DNA of 64,000 bases from CAYYJS01 sp964472315. Its GTDB lineage: Bacteria; Verrucomicrobiota; Kiritimatiellia; UBA8416. This document shows, piece after piece, positions 32,528-40,221 of this stretch. Position 1 is the first letter of the stretch, and every line of letters starts with the position of its first letter. Both the position numbers and the translations under genes were made by a program. The notes beneath the pieces were generated by a model. It searched no databases, was not told the DNA's origin, and saw only the letters and a program-made list of their open reading frames with translations. Location: contig CAYYJS010000004.1 in the NCBI GenBank assembly GCA_964472315.1, positions 47,849 through 111,848 of the forward strand, written 5' to 3'.

Positions 32528-33559
32528 CTACGCGGCGGGCCGCCGTCGGCGCCGTTCCCGGCGCCATGCGCTGGGTGAAAGCCCCGTGCGCTTCCGGAAC
32601 ACCCGGGCGAAGTAGTTCGGATCGCTGAACCCGCATTCGCGCGCCACTTCGCCGACCGACAGCGTGCGATTGCGCAGGCATGTCTCCGCGCGCTTGAACC
32701 GGACTTCGGCGAGAAACTCCGAGAAGGTCTTGCCGGTCTGGCGACGGAAGATGAGCGAGAAATGGTTAGGCGTCATGTGTGCGGCGGCCGCGATATCGGC
32801 GACGGTCATGGGCAGTTCCGGGTTCGCCCCGATGACCGACATGACGACGTCGGTCACCGAGGACTGCCGCGTGCCGGCCGCGTGCCGATAGGGGGCCTCG
32901 TCGGTCGCTGCCAGCGCCGTGCGCAGCCGTTCTTCGACGCCGACGCGGCCGCCGGGCGCGGGGACGGACGGCGTGACGAACGGCGCGACCGGTGCGACGC
33001 GGCTGCGTAGCGCCTCGGTCAACGCCGCCGCCGCCGCGGCGACGAGGTCGCCCACGAGCTTGAGCTTCTCGCCGTGCAGGTCAGGCAACTCCTTGTAGGC
33101 GCGCCGCAGTTCGTTGAGATCGATGCCCAGATCGGTCGCCACCCGCCGCGTCGTGCGCCAGCCCTGTTGGCGATCGGGCAGCGTGAAGGCGCAGGACGTG
33201 ATCACGACAATCTCCGCCTCCGGCAACAGGCCCGCCATGACGGCCGGCGCCGCGAAGACGCAGGTGCCGCCGTGGCAGCGTCCTTCGGTGACGCCCCCGC
33301 GGTTACGCGCCGCCAGCGCCAGCAGCGAATGGCAGGTGACGCAACGGTCCATGCCCTCCGGCGCACCGTGGACCAACTGGCAGAACCGCGGCAGCGCATC
33401 GGCGTTGCCGCACACCGGGATCTGGGCATGGTGGCCGTCGCACGACCAGATGACCAGCAGGCCGACCCCGCTCAGTTCGCGGGCCAGCGCGTCCAGCCTG
33501 CACATCGCCTGGCTATTGCACGCTGCGTGCAGGATGGGGTCCAGGTGTTGGCTGTCCAT
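32528..33559 (-). CDS. PocR-AraC family transcriptional regulator
   Basis: This 343-residue protein joins an N-terminal PocR-type sensory domain to a C-terminal AraC DNA-binding domain. The sensory part (residues about 8-170) has the Cys-rich motifs FCQLVHGAPEGMDRCVTCHS and GRCHGGTCVFAAPA, which may bind a cofactor or metal. The AraC domain (about 235-335) has two helix-turn-helix units; its second ends in CGFSDPNYFARVFRKRTGLS. PocR regulators in Salmonella control propanediol and cobalamin genes, but here the target is unknown; the hyp/tat genes lie upstream on the same strand. A 27-codon ORF ends 15 bases before its start. Confidence 0.87.
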   Translation of the reverse strand: MDSQHLDPILHAACNSQAMCRLDALARELSGVGLLVIWSCDGHHAQIPVCGNADALPRFCQLVHGAPEGMDRCVTCHSLLALAARNRGGVTEGRCHGGTCVFAAPAVMAGLLPEAEIVVITSCAFTLPDRQQGWRTTRRVATDLGIDLNELRRAYKELPDLHGEKLKLVGDLVAAAAAALTEALRSRVAPVAPFVTPSVPAPGGRVGVEERLRTALAATDEAPYRHAAGTRQSSVTDVVMSVIGANPELPMTVADIAAAAHMTPNHFSLIFRRQTGKTFSEFLAEVRFKRAETCLRNRTLSVGEVARECGFSDPNYFARVFRKRTGLSPSAWRRERRRRRPAA

Positions 33560-33574
33560 GGCTCGACCCGCGCG

Positions 33575-33658
33575 CTATTCGGGTTTGAGGATCTCGGCTT
33601 TCACGAGTTCGGGTCCGGCACTCATGCAATCGAGTTCCCACATCACCAGAAATTTCAT
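33575..33658 (-). CDS. 27-residue ORF upstream of the PocR-AraC gene
   Basis: An ATG at 33658 with AAAGGAG eight bases upstream opens a frame of 27 codons beginning MKFLVMWELDCMSAGP and ending LKPE, with the stop at 33575, 15 bases before the regulator's ATG. It starts like DUF3303-type proteins (MKFLVxWEL) but is far shorter. It may be a leader peptide controlling the regulator or a true small protein. Confidence 0.5.
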   Translation of the reverse strand: MKFLVMWELDCMSAGPELVKAEILKPE

Positions 33659-33780
33659 CGAACCGCTCCTTTCCTGATCTCTATTTGTCGCCGTCCGCAT
33701 CCTCGCCAAGTGCGCAGGCGGGGGGTATCAGGAGATGCCTGAAATGCCGACGGGAAATGCCCGACCGTTCCCGCTGAGAG

Positions 33781-34557
33781 TCAGGACACGAGCGTCGCCA
33801 GATAGTCGCACCAGGCGTCGAGACCCGCGCCGGTCTTCGCGCTGAGCTCGAAGATGTAGACGCCCGGGTTCACCTGCTGCAGGTAACGCCGGCAGGTGGC
33901 GATGTCCCAGTCGAGGTACGGGATGAGGTCGGTCTTGGTCAGCACGACCACGCGGCAGCCTGTGAAGAGGACCGGATACTTGACCGGCTTGTCCTCTCCT
34001 TCAGTTGTCGACAGCAGCCCGACTTTGAACGACTCGCCGAGATCGAAGGCGGCCGGACACACGAGGTTGCCCACGTTTTCGATGAACAGCAACCGCGTGT
34101 CGTCGCGCACCAGCCCCGGCAGGACGTCGGCCACGCGCTCGGCGTCCAGATGACAGGAGTTGTGGGTCTCGATCTGCACGACGGGAACGCCGGTCTTGTC
34201 CAGACGCCGCTTGTCATTGTCCGTGTGCTGGTCGCCGGCGATCACGGCGCAACCGACACGTTCGCGGAGCCGCTCGATCGTGCGCTCGAGGAGGGTTGTC
34301 TTGCCGGTGCCCGGCGAGGAGATCAGGTTGATCGCCACGATGCCGCGTTGGGCCAGCCAGGCGCGGTTCTCGGCGGCGGTGCGGTCGTTTCGATCGAGCA
34401 CGCGTTGTTCGAGCGAGATCGTCAGCGAGCCGCCCTGTTCCGCGAGGCCCTCATGGAAATGCGGGTGTGCCGGCGCTTCGCCGTCCGCATGTTCATGGCG
34501 GTGGGCATGCGCCTGCCCCCGCGCCAACGCCGTTTGACAACCGCAATCCTTGCACAT
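33781..34557 (-). CDS. hypB: Hydrogenase nickel incorporation GTPase HypB
   Basis: This 258-residue GTPase delivers nickel to the NiFe-hydrogenase large subunit. It has the N-terminal nickel motif CxxCGC (Cys2, Cys5, Cys7), a short His-rich linker (residues about 18-36), the P-loop SSPGTGKTT (80-88), the second metal site THNSCHLDA, the switch motif ENVGNLVCP and the base-recognition motif TKTD. GGGAGGAG lies eight bases before the ATG. It lies just downstream of hypE in the same direction. Confidence 0.96.
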   Translation of the reverse strand: MCKDCGCQTALARGQAHAHRHEHADGEAPAHPHFHEGLAEQGGSLTISLEQRVLDRNDRTAAENRAWLAQRGIVAINLISSPGTGKTTLLERTIERLRERVGCAVIAGDQHTDNDKRRLDKTGVPVVQIETHNSCHLDAERVADVLPGLVRDDTRLLFIENVGNLVCPAAFDLGESFKVGLLSTTEGEDKPVKYPVLFTGCRVVVLTKTDLIPYLDWDIATCRRYLQQVNPGVYIFELSAKTGAGLDAWCDYLATLVS

Positions 34558-34576
34558 GTGTCACACTCCTCCCTCT

Positions 34577-35590
34577 TCAACAGATCCGCGGCAGCACTTC
34601 TCCCTGCGGCAGGTCGACCAGCCGTCGCCCGCCCATCGTCGTATGCAGCAGCACGGCGCCGGCCGCATCCGTCACTTCGCCGATCGCGCCGGCCTGTCGT
34701 CCCTCGGGCATCGTGCGCCACGCCGCGACGATGCCGGCGGCCGCGTCCGCCGCGCAAACCATAAGCAGTCGGCCTTCGCAGGCGATGTTGAGCAAGTCCA
34801 GCCCGAGCAGCTCGGCCGTCGCTCGCGTCCCCGCGGCGAAAGGCAGGGCGGCCTCGTGCAGCAGGACCCCGAACGGCTGGCGTTCGACGAGTTCGTTCAG
34901 CACGGCGGCGACGCCCCCGCGCGTGGGGTCGCGCATGAACCGCACCTGCCCGGCCCAGGGCGCGGCGGCCTCGACCAGGCGGTGGACGGGCGCGGTGTCG
35001 CTGACCGGGCCGGCCGTGATATCGATACCGTGACGGGCGGCCAGGACGGCCATGCCATGGTCGCCGAGAGTGCCGGTCGCGAGCACGACATCGCCCGGCC
35101 GCGCCGCGGCGGGATCCAGATGGAACCCGTCGATCGGCTCGCCCAGGCCGGCCGTATTGACGAACAGGCCGTCACATTGCCCCCGCGCCACGACTTTCGT
35201 GTCGCCGGTGGCCACGGCCACGCCGCAAGCGGCCGCCGCGTCGCGCACCGCGTCGAGAACGCGTTCGAGCAGTTCGAACGGCAGGCCCTCCTCCAGGATC
35301 AGTCCGAGCGACAGCCACCGTGGCCGCCCGCCGCAGACCGCGATATCGTTGGTTGTGCCATGCACGGCCAGGCTGCCGATATTCCCGCCGGGGAATTCGA
35401 GCGGGCTGACCACATAGCTGTCGGTCGTGAAAATGACCTCGCCGCCGCCGAGCGGCACGCGCGCGGCATCGGGCAGACCGGCAAGGGCCGGAGCGGTAAA
35501 ACGGGGAAGGATCATGTCGCGGACCAGATTCCGCGATAGCGCTCCGCCGCCGCCGTGGGCCAGTTGCACGGTGCGTAGTCGTCCTTTCAT
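34577..35590 (-). CDS. hypE: Hydrogenase maturation protein HypE
   Basis: This 337-residue protein makes the thiocyanate precursor of the active-site CN ligands, dehydrating a carbamoyl group on its own C-terminal Cys. It keeps that signature end, LPRIC (Cys337), and the AIR-synthase-like fold with HGGGG near the N-terminus and FTTDSYVVSP. The partner HypF, which carbamoylates that Cys, is not in the window. The ATG at 35590 overlaps the hypD stop (ATGA), showing translational coupling. Confidence 0.96.
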   Translation of the reverse strand: MKGRLRTVQLAHGGGGALSRNLVRDMILPRFTAPALAGLPDAARVPLGGGEVIFTTDSYVVSPLEFPGGNIGSLAVHGTTNDIAVCGGRPRWLSLGLILEEGLPFELLERVLDAVRDAAAACGVAVATGDTKVVARGQCDGLFVNTAGLGEPIDGFHLDPAAARPGDVVLATGTLGDHGMAVLAARHGIDITAGPVSDTAPVHRLVEAAAPWAGQVRFMRDPTRGGVAAVLNELVERQPFGVLLHEAALPFAAGTRATAELLGLDLLNIACEGRLLMVCAADAAAGIVAAWRTMPEGRQAGAIGEVTDAAGAVLLHTTMGGRRLVDLPQGEVLPRIC

Positions 35591-36696
35591 GATGCCTTCC
35601 CCCGTCCGTACTTGTAGGACGCCGCGCATGAACCCTCGGCGCTGACCATACAGGGGCCGACAGGGTCCATCGGCGTACACCGTTTCGCGAATAGCGGGCA
35701 CTCGGGCGGGCTGCGTTTGCCCTTGATCACGTCGCCGCACAGGCAACCGGGGTGCTCGACGCCGGGACCGATCGTCAGGTCGAAACGCTTTTCGGCATCG
35801 AAAGCCGCGTACTCGTCGCGCAACACGAGCCCGCTGTCCGGCAACGGGCCGAGACCGCGCCAATACACCGTCGCCGTCCGGAGAAAGCGGTCCATCGTCG
35901 CCCGCGCCAGCGGGTTGCCGTCGTCCCGTACGACGCGGGAATACAGGTTCTCGACGACGGCTCGGCCCTCGACGAGCTGCGTCAGAATTCCGCACAGGCC
36001 GAACAGGATGTCGAGCGGCTCGAAACCGGCGATGACACACGGCTTCCCGCGGTCGTGCGCGATCGGGTCGTAAACGTGCGTGCCAGTAACCGCGCTGACG
36101 TGCCCGGGACACAGGAACGCATCGATGTGCATGTCGGGGTCGCCCAACACGGCCAGCAACGCCGGCGGCGCCAGCTTGAACGACGTCAACAGCGACAGGT
36201 TGGCCAGGCCTTCGCGTTGCGCCAGGCCCACGAGACTCACGACCGGGGCGATTGTCGTTTCAAAGCCGATCGCCAGAAAGACCACCTCGCGTTCCGACGC
36301 GGCCGCGGCCAGATCGAGCGCGGCGCGCGGCGAGTAGCAGACTTCCACGCGGGCGCCTTCGGCGCGGCATTCGGCCAGCGTGGCCGACGATCCGGGCACC
36401 TGCAGCATGTCGCCGAATGTCGCGATGGTCACGCCGCCGCGGGCCAGCTCGATGGCCGCATCCACATAGCCCGGCATCGTCACGCAGACGGGACAGCCCG
36501 GGCCGCTGATCAGCTTGACGCGGGGCGGCAGAAGGTCGCGGATGCCATAGCGCGCCACGTTCATCGTATGGCTGCCGCACACCTCCATGATCCGGACGGG
36601 AGCGTCCCTGGACTCCAGCGCATGGCCCAGGCGCGCGAGACGCGCCCGCAACGGCGCGGCCACGGCGGGGTCGCGAAAGGCATCGACATAGTTCAT
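35587..36696 (-). CDS. hypD: Hydrogenase maturation protein HypD
   Basis: This 369-residue iron-sulfur protein forms, with HypC, the scaffold on which the Fe(CN)2CO centre is assembled. Typical motifs are MEVCGSHTMNVARYGI, the Cys pair in SGPGCPVCVTMP, GFETTIAP and a C-terminal Cys-rich cluster (HPGCLCGDVIKGK and PECPLFAKRCTP). Length and motifs are complete. The start overlaps the hypC stop (ATGA), giving a coupled hypC-hypD-hypE order. Confidence 0.96.
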   Translation of the reverse strand: MNYVDAFRDPAVAAPLRARLARLGHALESRDAPVRIMEVCGSHTMNVARYGIRDLLPPRVKLISGPGCPVCVTMPGYVDAAIELARGGVTIATFGDMLQVPGSSATLAECRAEGARVEVCYSPRAALDLAAAASEREVVFLAIGFETTIAPVVSLVGLAQREGLANLSLLTSFKLAPPALLAVLGDPDMHIDAFLCPGHVSAVTGTHVYDPIAHDRGKPCVIAGFEPLDILFGLCGILTQLVEGRAVVENLYSRVVRDDGNPLARATMDRFLRTATVYWRGLGPLPDSGLVLRDEYAAFDAEKRFDLTIGPGVEHPGCLCGDVIKGKRSPPECPLFAKRCTPMDPVGPCMVSAEGSCAASYKYGRGKAS

Positions 36697-36929
36697 CGCA
36701 TCCCCTCCTCCCAGCCGGCCGCGATCTCGCGGAACAGGGCCAGTCGTTCGTCGGCCTCGGTACGGCCCAGTTTCTCGATGGCATAGCCGGCGTGGATGAT
36801 GACGTAATCGCCGACAACCGGATCGGCGACCAGCGACAGATCGACCTCGCGCTCCGTGCCGTCGAGTTCGGCCACGGCCATGCCCCCGCCGCGGAGTTCA
36901 CGGATTCGCATGGGGATTGCCAGACACAT
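36693..36929 (-). CDS. hypC: Hydrogenase maturation chaperone HypC
   Basis: This 78-residue protein begins MCLAIPMRI; the Cys directly after the initiator Met is the conserved residue that binds the Fe centre and the hydrogenase precursor, so the start at 36929 is preferred over an upstream ATG that would bury it. The rest, VGDYVIIHAGYAIEKLG, is the standard OB-like HypC fold. GGGAG lies about eight bases upstream. It precedes hypD. Confidence 0.94.
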   Translation of the reverse strand: MCLAIPMRIRELRGGGMAVAELDGTEREVDLSLVADPVVGDYVIIHAGYAIEKLGRTEADERLALFREIAAGWEEGMR

Positions 36930-36983
36930 GTTGTACACTCCCAGTTCGATGTGCCGCCGGTTCGCCGCGCGGCGTTCCCGACG

Positions 36984-37265
36984 CTATCCCTTCGCGCGCC
37001 GGTCTCCGTCGCCGGATGCGGCGGAGGCGTCCGTCGGTTTCTCCGCCACCCGTGCGGCGGCCTTCGCCTTCTCCCGCTCCTGTTCGACCTTCCGATCGGC
37101 TTCATCTTCTTCGCGCAGGGCGTCGCCGAAGTCGTCGCGGGCGCGACGAAATTCGCGCATGGCGCGGCCCAGGCCGCGCGCGACTTCGGGAATCTTCTTG
37201 CCGCCGAAGACCAGCAGCACAATCAGCAGGATGATCAGCAACTCTTGATGGCCCATTCCGAACAT
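36984..37265 (-). CDS. tatA: Twin-arginine translocase subunit TatA
   Basis: This 93-residue protein has one N-terminal membrane helix (ELLIILLIVLLVFGGKKIPE) with the FGGKKIPE hinge typical of TatA, an amphipathic helix and a charged C-terminal tail. TatA polymerises to form the pore that exports folded proteins with twin-arginine signals, including hydrogenase small subunits. AAAGGAG lies nine bases before the ATG at 37265. It lies directly downstream of tatC and upstream of hypC. Confidence 0.92.
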   Translation of the reverse strand: MFGMGHQELLIILLIVLLVFGGKKIPEVARGLGRAMREFRRARDDFGDALREEDEADRKVEQEREKAKAAARVAEKPTDASAASGDGDRRAKG

Positions 37266-37309
37266 GACCGCACGCTCCTTTCCCGGCTTTCCGCGCCGGC
37301 TTGCCGTCG

Positions 37310-38110
37310 CTACGTTTCCGCTTCCGCGCCCGCCGCGGGCGCCTGTACCGTCGCGCGGCGCCGACGGTCCATCGCCGCCGACACCCAGATGCTGAGCTCG
37401 TACATGACGACCAGAGGCACCGCGACCATGATCTGCGTCAGCGCGTCGGGGGGCGTCAGCACGGCGCCGATGACGAAGGCGCCGACCAGGGCATGGCGCC
37501 GGAAGCCGCGCAGCCCCGCCGTCGTCACGACGCCGAGGCGCGAAAGGACGAGCAGGATTACCGGCAGCTCGAAGACCGCGCCGAAGGCCATCATGAAACG
37601 CAGACAGAAGCTCAGGTAGGCGGTCAGCGTCCAAAGATGTCGCGCGCCCGTGCCGCTGACGCCGATCCGGACGAGCGCCGAGAGACCCGTCGCGAGCAGC
37701 ATGTAACCGAAGGCGGCGCCGCCGCAGAACAGGACGCTGCCGGCCGCGACGGCGACAAAGATTACGCGTTTCTCGCGCGTCTCGAGGCCGGGGGCGACGA
37801 AGGTCCAGACGAACGCCAGGACAAACGGCAGGGCCAGGACGAACCCGACGGCGAGGGCCAGTTTGATGCGGACGAGGAAGGCATCCATGGGGCTCGTAAA
37901 GACGAGTTCGACCGACTCGCCCGCGACACTCCGCAACGGCACGGCCAGCGCCTCGTAGACCGGCGAGGCCAGGGCCATGCCGATACCGGCGGCGACGAGC
38001 AGCGCGGCCATGGACTTCAGGATCATCCACCGCATGTCCTCGATGTGATCCCAAAGACTCATCGTCCCCGACGCGGGGGCCGTGCCCTCGGGCACGGCGC
38101 GCGCCGTCAT
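37310..38110 (-). CDS. tatC: Twin-arginine translocase subunit TatC
   Basis: This protein of about 266 residues is the TatC receptor for twin-arginine signal peptides. It has the conserved N-terminal amphipathic region SLWDHIEDMRWMILKS, six membrane helices and the periplasmic loop motif after FTSPMDAFLVRIKLALAVG. The start is uncertain: ATGs at 38131, 38110 and 38062 are possible. I use 38110; 38062 would start directly at SLWDH. It is the first gene of the tat-hyp run. Together with tatA it could form a minimal TatAC system. Confidence 0.92.
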   Translation of the reverse strand: MTARAVPEGTAPASGTMSLWDHIEDMRWMILKSMAALLVAAGIGMALASPVYEALAVPLRSVAGESVELVFTSPMDAFLVRIKLALAVGFVLALPFVLAFVWTFVAPGLETREKRVIFVAVAAGSVLFCGGAAFGYMLLATGLSALVRIGVSGTGARHLWTLTAYLSFCLRFMMAFGAVFELPVILLVLSRLGVVTTAGLRGFRRHALVGAFVIGAVLTPPDALTQIMVAVPLVVMYELSIWVSAAMDRRRRATVQAPAAGAEAET

Positions 38111-38275
38111 CGTGTCATCATGGGTCCTCATTCGAGTCCCAGCATAGACGCCGCCCATGGCCGCGCGTCATCCGTCGCACGCGTACTTCGCGCCGCGAAA
38201 TCCCTGACCCGCGAAGTGGCGGTCATTGGCAATGGGCACGTTCAGATCGGTGAACGAGGGCGCCCATTTGTCCAT

Positions 38276-38305
38276 TTGCTTTTCGCGCCGGATCGGCGGT
38301 ATAGT
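38276..38305 (+). promoter_or_regulatory. Candidate sigma-70-type promoter of the Lys-rich small protein gene
   Basis: TTGCTT (38276-38281) and TATAGT (38300-38305) are spaced by 18 bp and lie 22 bp upstream of the ATG at 38328, predicting a very short leader with a GGGAGGA ribosome-binding site. Confidence 0.45.
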
Positions 38306-38327
38306 CCGGGCAACAGGGAGGAACGTC

Positions 38328-38435
38328 ATGAAAGGTCTGACCAACAAGCGCGATGCGAAGAAGGCCCCGGCCAAGAGCATGAAAGAGAAGAAGGCCGCGA
38401 AGGAAGCGAAGAAGGCCGCGAAGCGGCTCCCCTAG
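38328..38435 (+). CDS. 35-residue lysine-rich basic protein
   Basis: An AGGGAGGA site precedes ATG at 38328, opening a 35-codon gene that encodes MKGLTNKRDAKKAPAKSMKE followed by KKAAKEAKKAAKRLP. About a third of its residues are Lys or Arg, arranged as a helix with one charged face. I recall similar MKxLxxKRDxKKxPAK proteins in other bacteria, all of unknown function; nucleic-acid or ribosome binding is a guess from charge. It has its own promoter-like sequence. Confidence 0.6.
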   Translation: MKGLTNKRDAKKAPAKSMKEKKAAKEAKKAAKRLP

Positions 38436-38509
38436 TGCCGCCTGTCCGGCGGGCCGCGACCGAATAGAACGGGTTTGAATTCGTCGCGGCCCGCGCGTAG
38501 ACTCCCCGC

Positions 38510-39025
38510 ATGCGTATGGCGGGTTTGATGGCGTCGGACGTCGCCGCGAAGGCGACGTGGTTGTATGGGTCGAGCGACCGTCGCGCGCGGCTCAAGGCGC
38601 TGTGCACGGATGGCACATTCGCCATGCTCGTCTACCGCTGCATGCAGGCGGCGCACCGACACGGGCTGACGCCGTTGGCCATGGTTTTCAACAAGCTCAA
38701 CGTCGTCCTCGGCGGCTGCATTATCGGACGGGGCGCGGACTTCGGCCCGCGGTTCGTGATGATCCATAGCCAGGGCGTGGTCATCAACGCCGCGGTCCGG
38801 GGCGGCGAGGACGTGCGCCTCGAACATCAGGTGACCATCGGCGCCGAACGCGGCGCGAGTCCGCGGCTGGGCGACGACGTGTTCGTCGGGGCCGGCGCCA
38901 AAATCGTGGGGGGCGTCACGATCGGCAGCCACGTGAGAATCGGCGCCAATGCCGTGGTCGTGAACGATATCCCGGATCACACGACGGCCGTTGGCATACC
39001 CGCGCGTCCGGTGGCGCCGGCATGA
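38510..39025 (+). CDS. Serine acetyltransferase-like hexapeptide-repeat protein
   Basis: This 171-residue left-handed beta-helix acyltransferase has hexapeptide repeats (IGRGADFGPRFVMIHSQGVV; IGAERGASPRLGDDVFVGAG; IGSHVRIGANAVVVNDIP) and a helical N-terminus as in CysE-type serine O-acetyltransferases and related sugar acetyltransferases. The catalytic His is in the HSQG turn. Because a glycosyltransferase overlaps its 3' end (ATGA), it probably acetylates a polysaccharide unit rather than serine, but this is inferred from context. Confidence 0.78.
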   Translation: MRMAGLMASDVAAKATWLYGSSDRRARLKALCTDGTFAMLVYRCMQAAHRHGLTPLAMVFNKLNVVLGGCIIGRGADFGPRFVMIHSQGVVINAAVRGGEDVRLEHQVTIGAERGASPRLGDDVFVGAGAKIVGGVTIGSHVRIGANAVVVNDIPDHTTAVGIPARPVAPA

Positions 39026-40197
39026 GGATTGCCGTCGCCAGCTCGGGACTCGGGCATGTCGCGCGGGGCATCGAGACCTGGGCGCACGACACGGCGGAGG
39101 CGCTGCACGCGAAAGGCGTGGCGGTCACCCTCTTCGCGGCCGGCGACGTTCCCTGCAAGGCGCCGCTGGTTGTTGTTCCCTGTCTGCGGCGTCGCGCCGC
39201 GATGAACCGACTGCTCGTCCGCGTCATGCCGGGTCCGCTGTGGCGATGGGGACTCAAGGACGGTTACGGCTGGGAGCAGGTGACGTTCTGGCGCGGGCTG
39301 CGCGGCCGGCTCGCGCGCGGCGGCTACGACATCCTGCACGTGCAGGATCCGATGCTGGCCTACTGGTGTCGGCGGGCCCGCGTGGCGGGCCGGTCCTCCA
39401 CGCGGGAGATTCTCGCGCACGGCACCGAGGAACCGCTGACGTTTCTGAGCCGTTTCGAGCGTGTGCAGCATCTGGCGCCGTGGCACCTCGAACAGTCGAA
39501 AGCGGCGCTGGCCGATGGCCTCGCGCGGCCCGACTGGGTGGCCATTCCCAACTTCGTGGATACGCGCGTGTTCCGGCCCGTGCGTGACGGTGACGAGCGC
39601 GCGGCCCTGCGCCGCCGCTTCGGGATTCCCGTCGACGCCTTTGTGGTCGGCACCGCCGCGGCCATCAAGCGGCACCACAAGCGGATCGACCACCTGATAC
39701 GCGAGTTCGCCGCCTTCGCCGCCGCCGGCCGCGGCACGCGCGACCGTGCGCCGTACCTGGTTGTCGCCGGATCCGGGCAGCCCGATACCGCCGCGCTGGA
39801 GGCGTTCGCGCGGGAACGCGCGCCGGACCGGGTGCGTTTTCTCGTCGACCAACCGCACGCTCGGATGGCCGATCTGCTGCGCTGCTACGATGTGTTCGCG
39901 CTGACCTCGCTGTTCGAGATGATGCCCATCGCGCTGCTGGAGGCGATTGCCACCGGGCTGCCGGTTGTCACGCATGACCACCCCGTGCTGGCCTGGATGG
40001 GCGGGGACGGCGGTGTGCGCGTGGACATGGCGGCCGACGGGGCGTTGGCCGCGGCGCTCGACGGGATGACGGCGCCGCGCATCGAAGCGCTGGGGCGCGC
40101 CGCCCGTGCGCATGCCACGGCCACGTTCTCGGCGGACGCCGTCATCGAGCGGTATATCGCCTACTACCGTCGCATCGCCGCCGTCGCGCCGGGGTGA
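39022..40197 (+). CDS. Family 1-like glycosyltransferase (GT-B fold)
   Basis: This 391-residue GT-B enzyme has an N-terminal Rossmann domain (RIAVASSGLGHVARGIETWA) and a C-terminal nucleotide-sugar domain typical of GT4 enzymes, with LTSLFEMMPIALLEAIATGLPVVT giving the EX7E-like region. It probably elongates an exported or LPS-type polysaccharide together with the coupled acetyltransferase. The donor is unknown. Confidence 0.85.
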   Translation: MRIAVASSGLGHVARGIETWAHDTAEALHAKGVAVTLFAAGDVPCKAPLVVVPCLRRRAAMNRLLVRVMPGPLWRWGLKDGYGWEQVTFWRGLRGRLARGGYDILHVQDPMLAYWCRRARVAGRSSTREILAHGTEEPLTFLSRFERVQHLAPWHLEQSKAALADGLARPDWVAIPNFVDTRVFRPVRDGDERAALRRRFGIPVDAFVVGTAAAIKRHHKRIDHLIREFAAFAAAGRGTRDRAPYLVVAGSGQPDTAALEAFARERAPDRVRFLVDQPHARMADLLRCYDVFALTSLFEMMPIALLEAIATGLPVVTHDHPVLAWMGGDGGVRVDMAADGALAAALDGMTAPRIEALGRAARAHATATFSADAVIERYIAYYRRIAAVAPG

Positions 40198-40221
40198 CCG
40201 GACGGCGCCGGGCGGCGCGGT

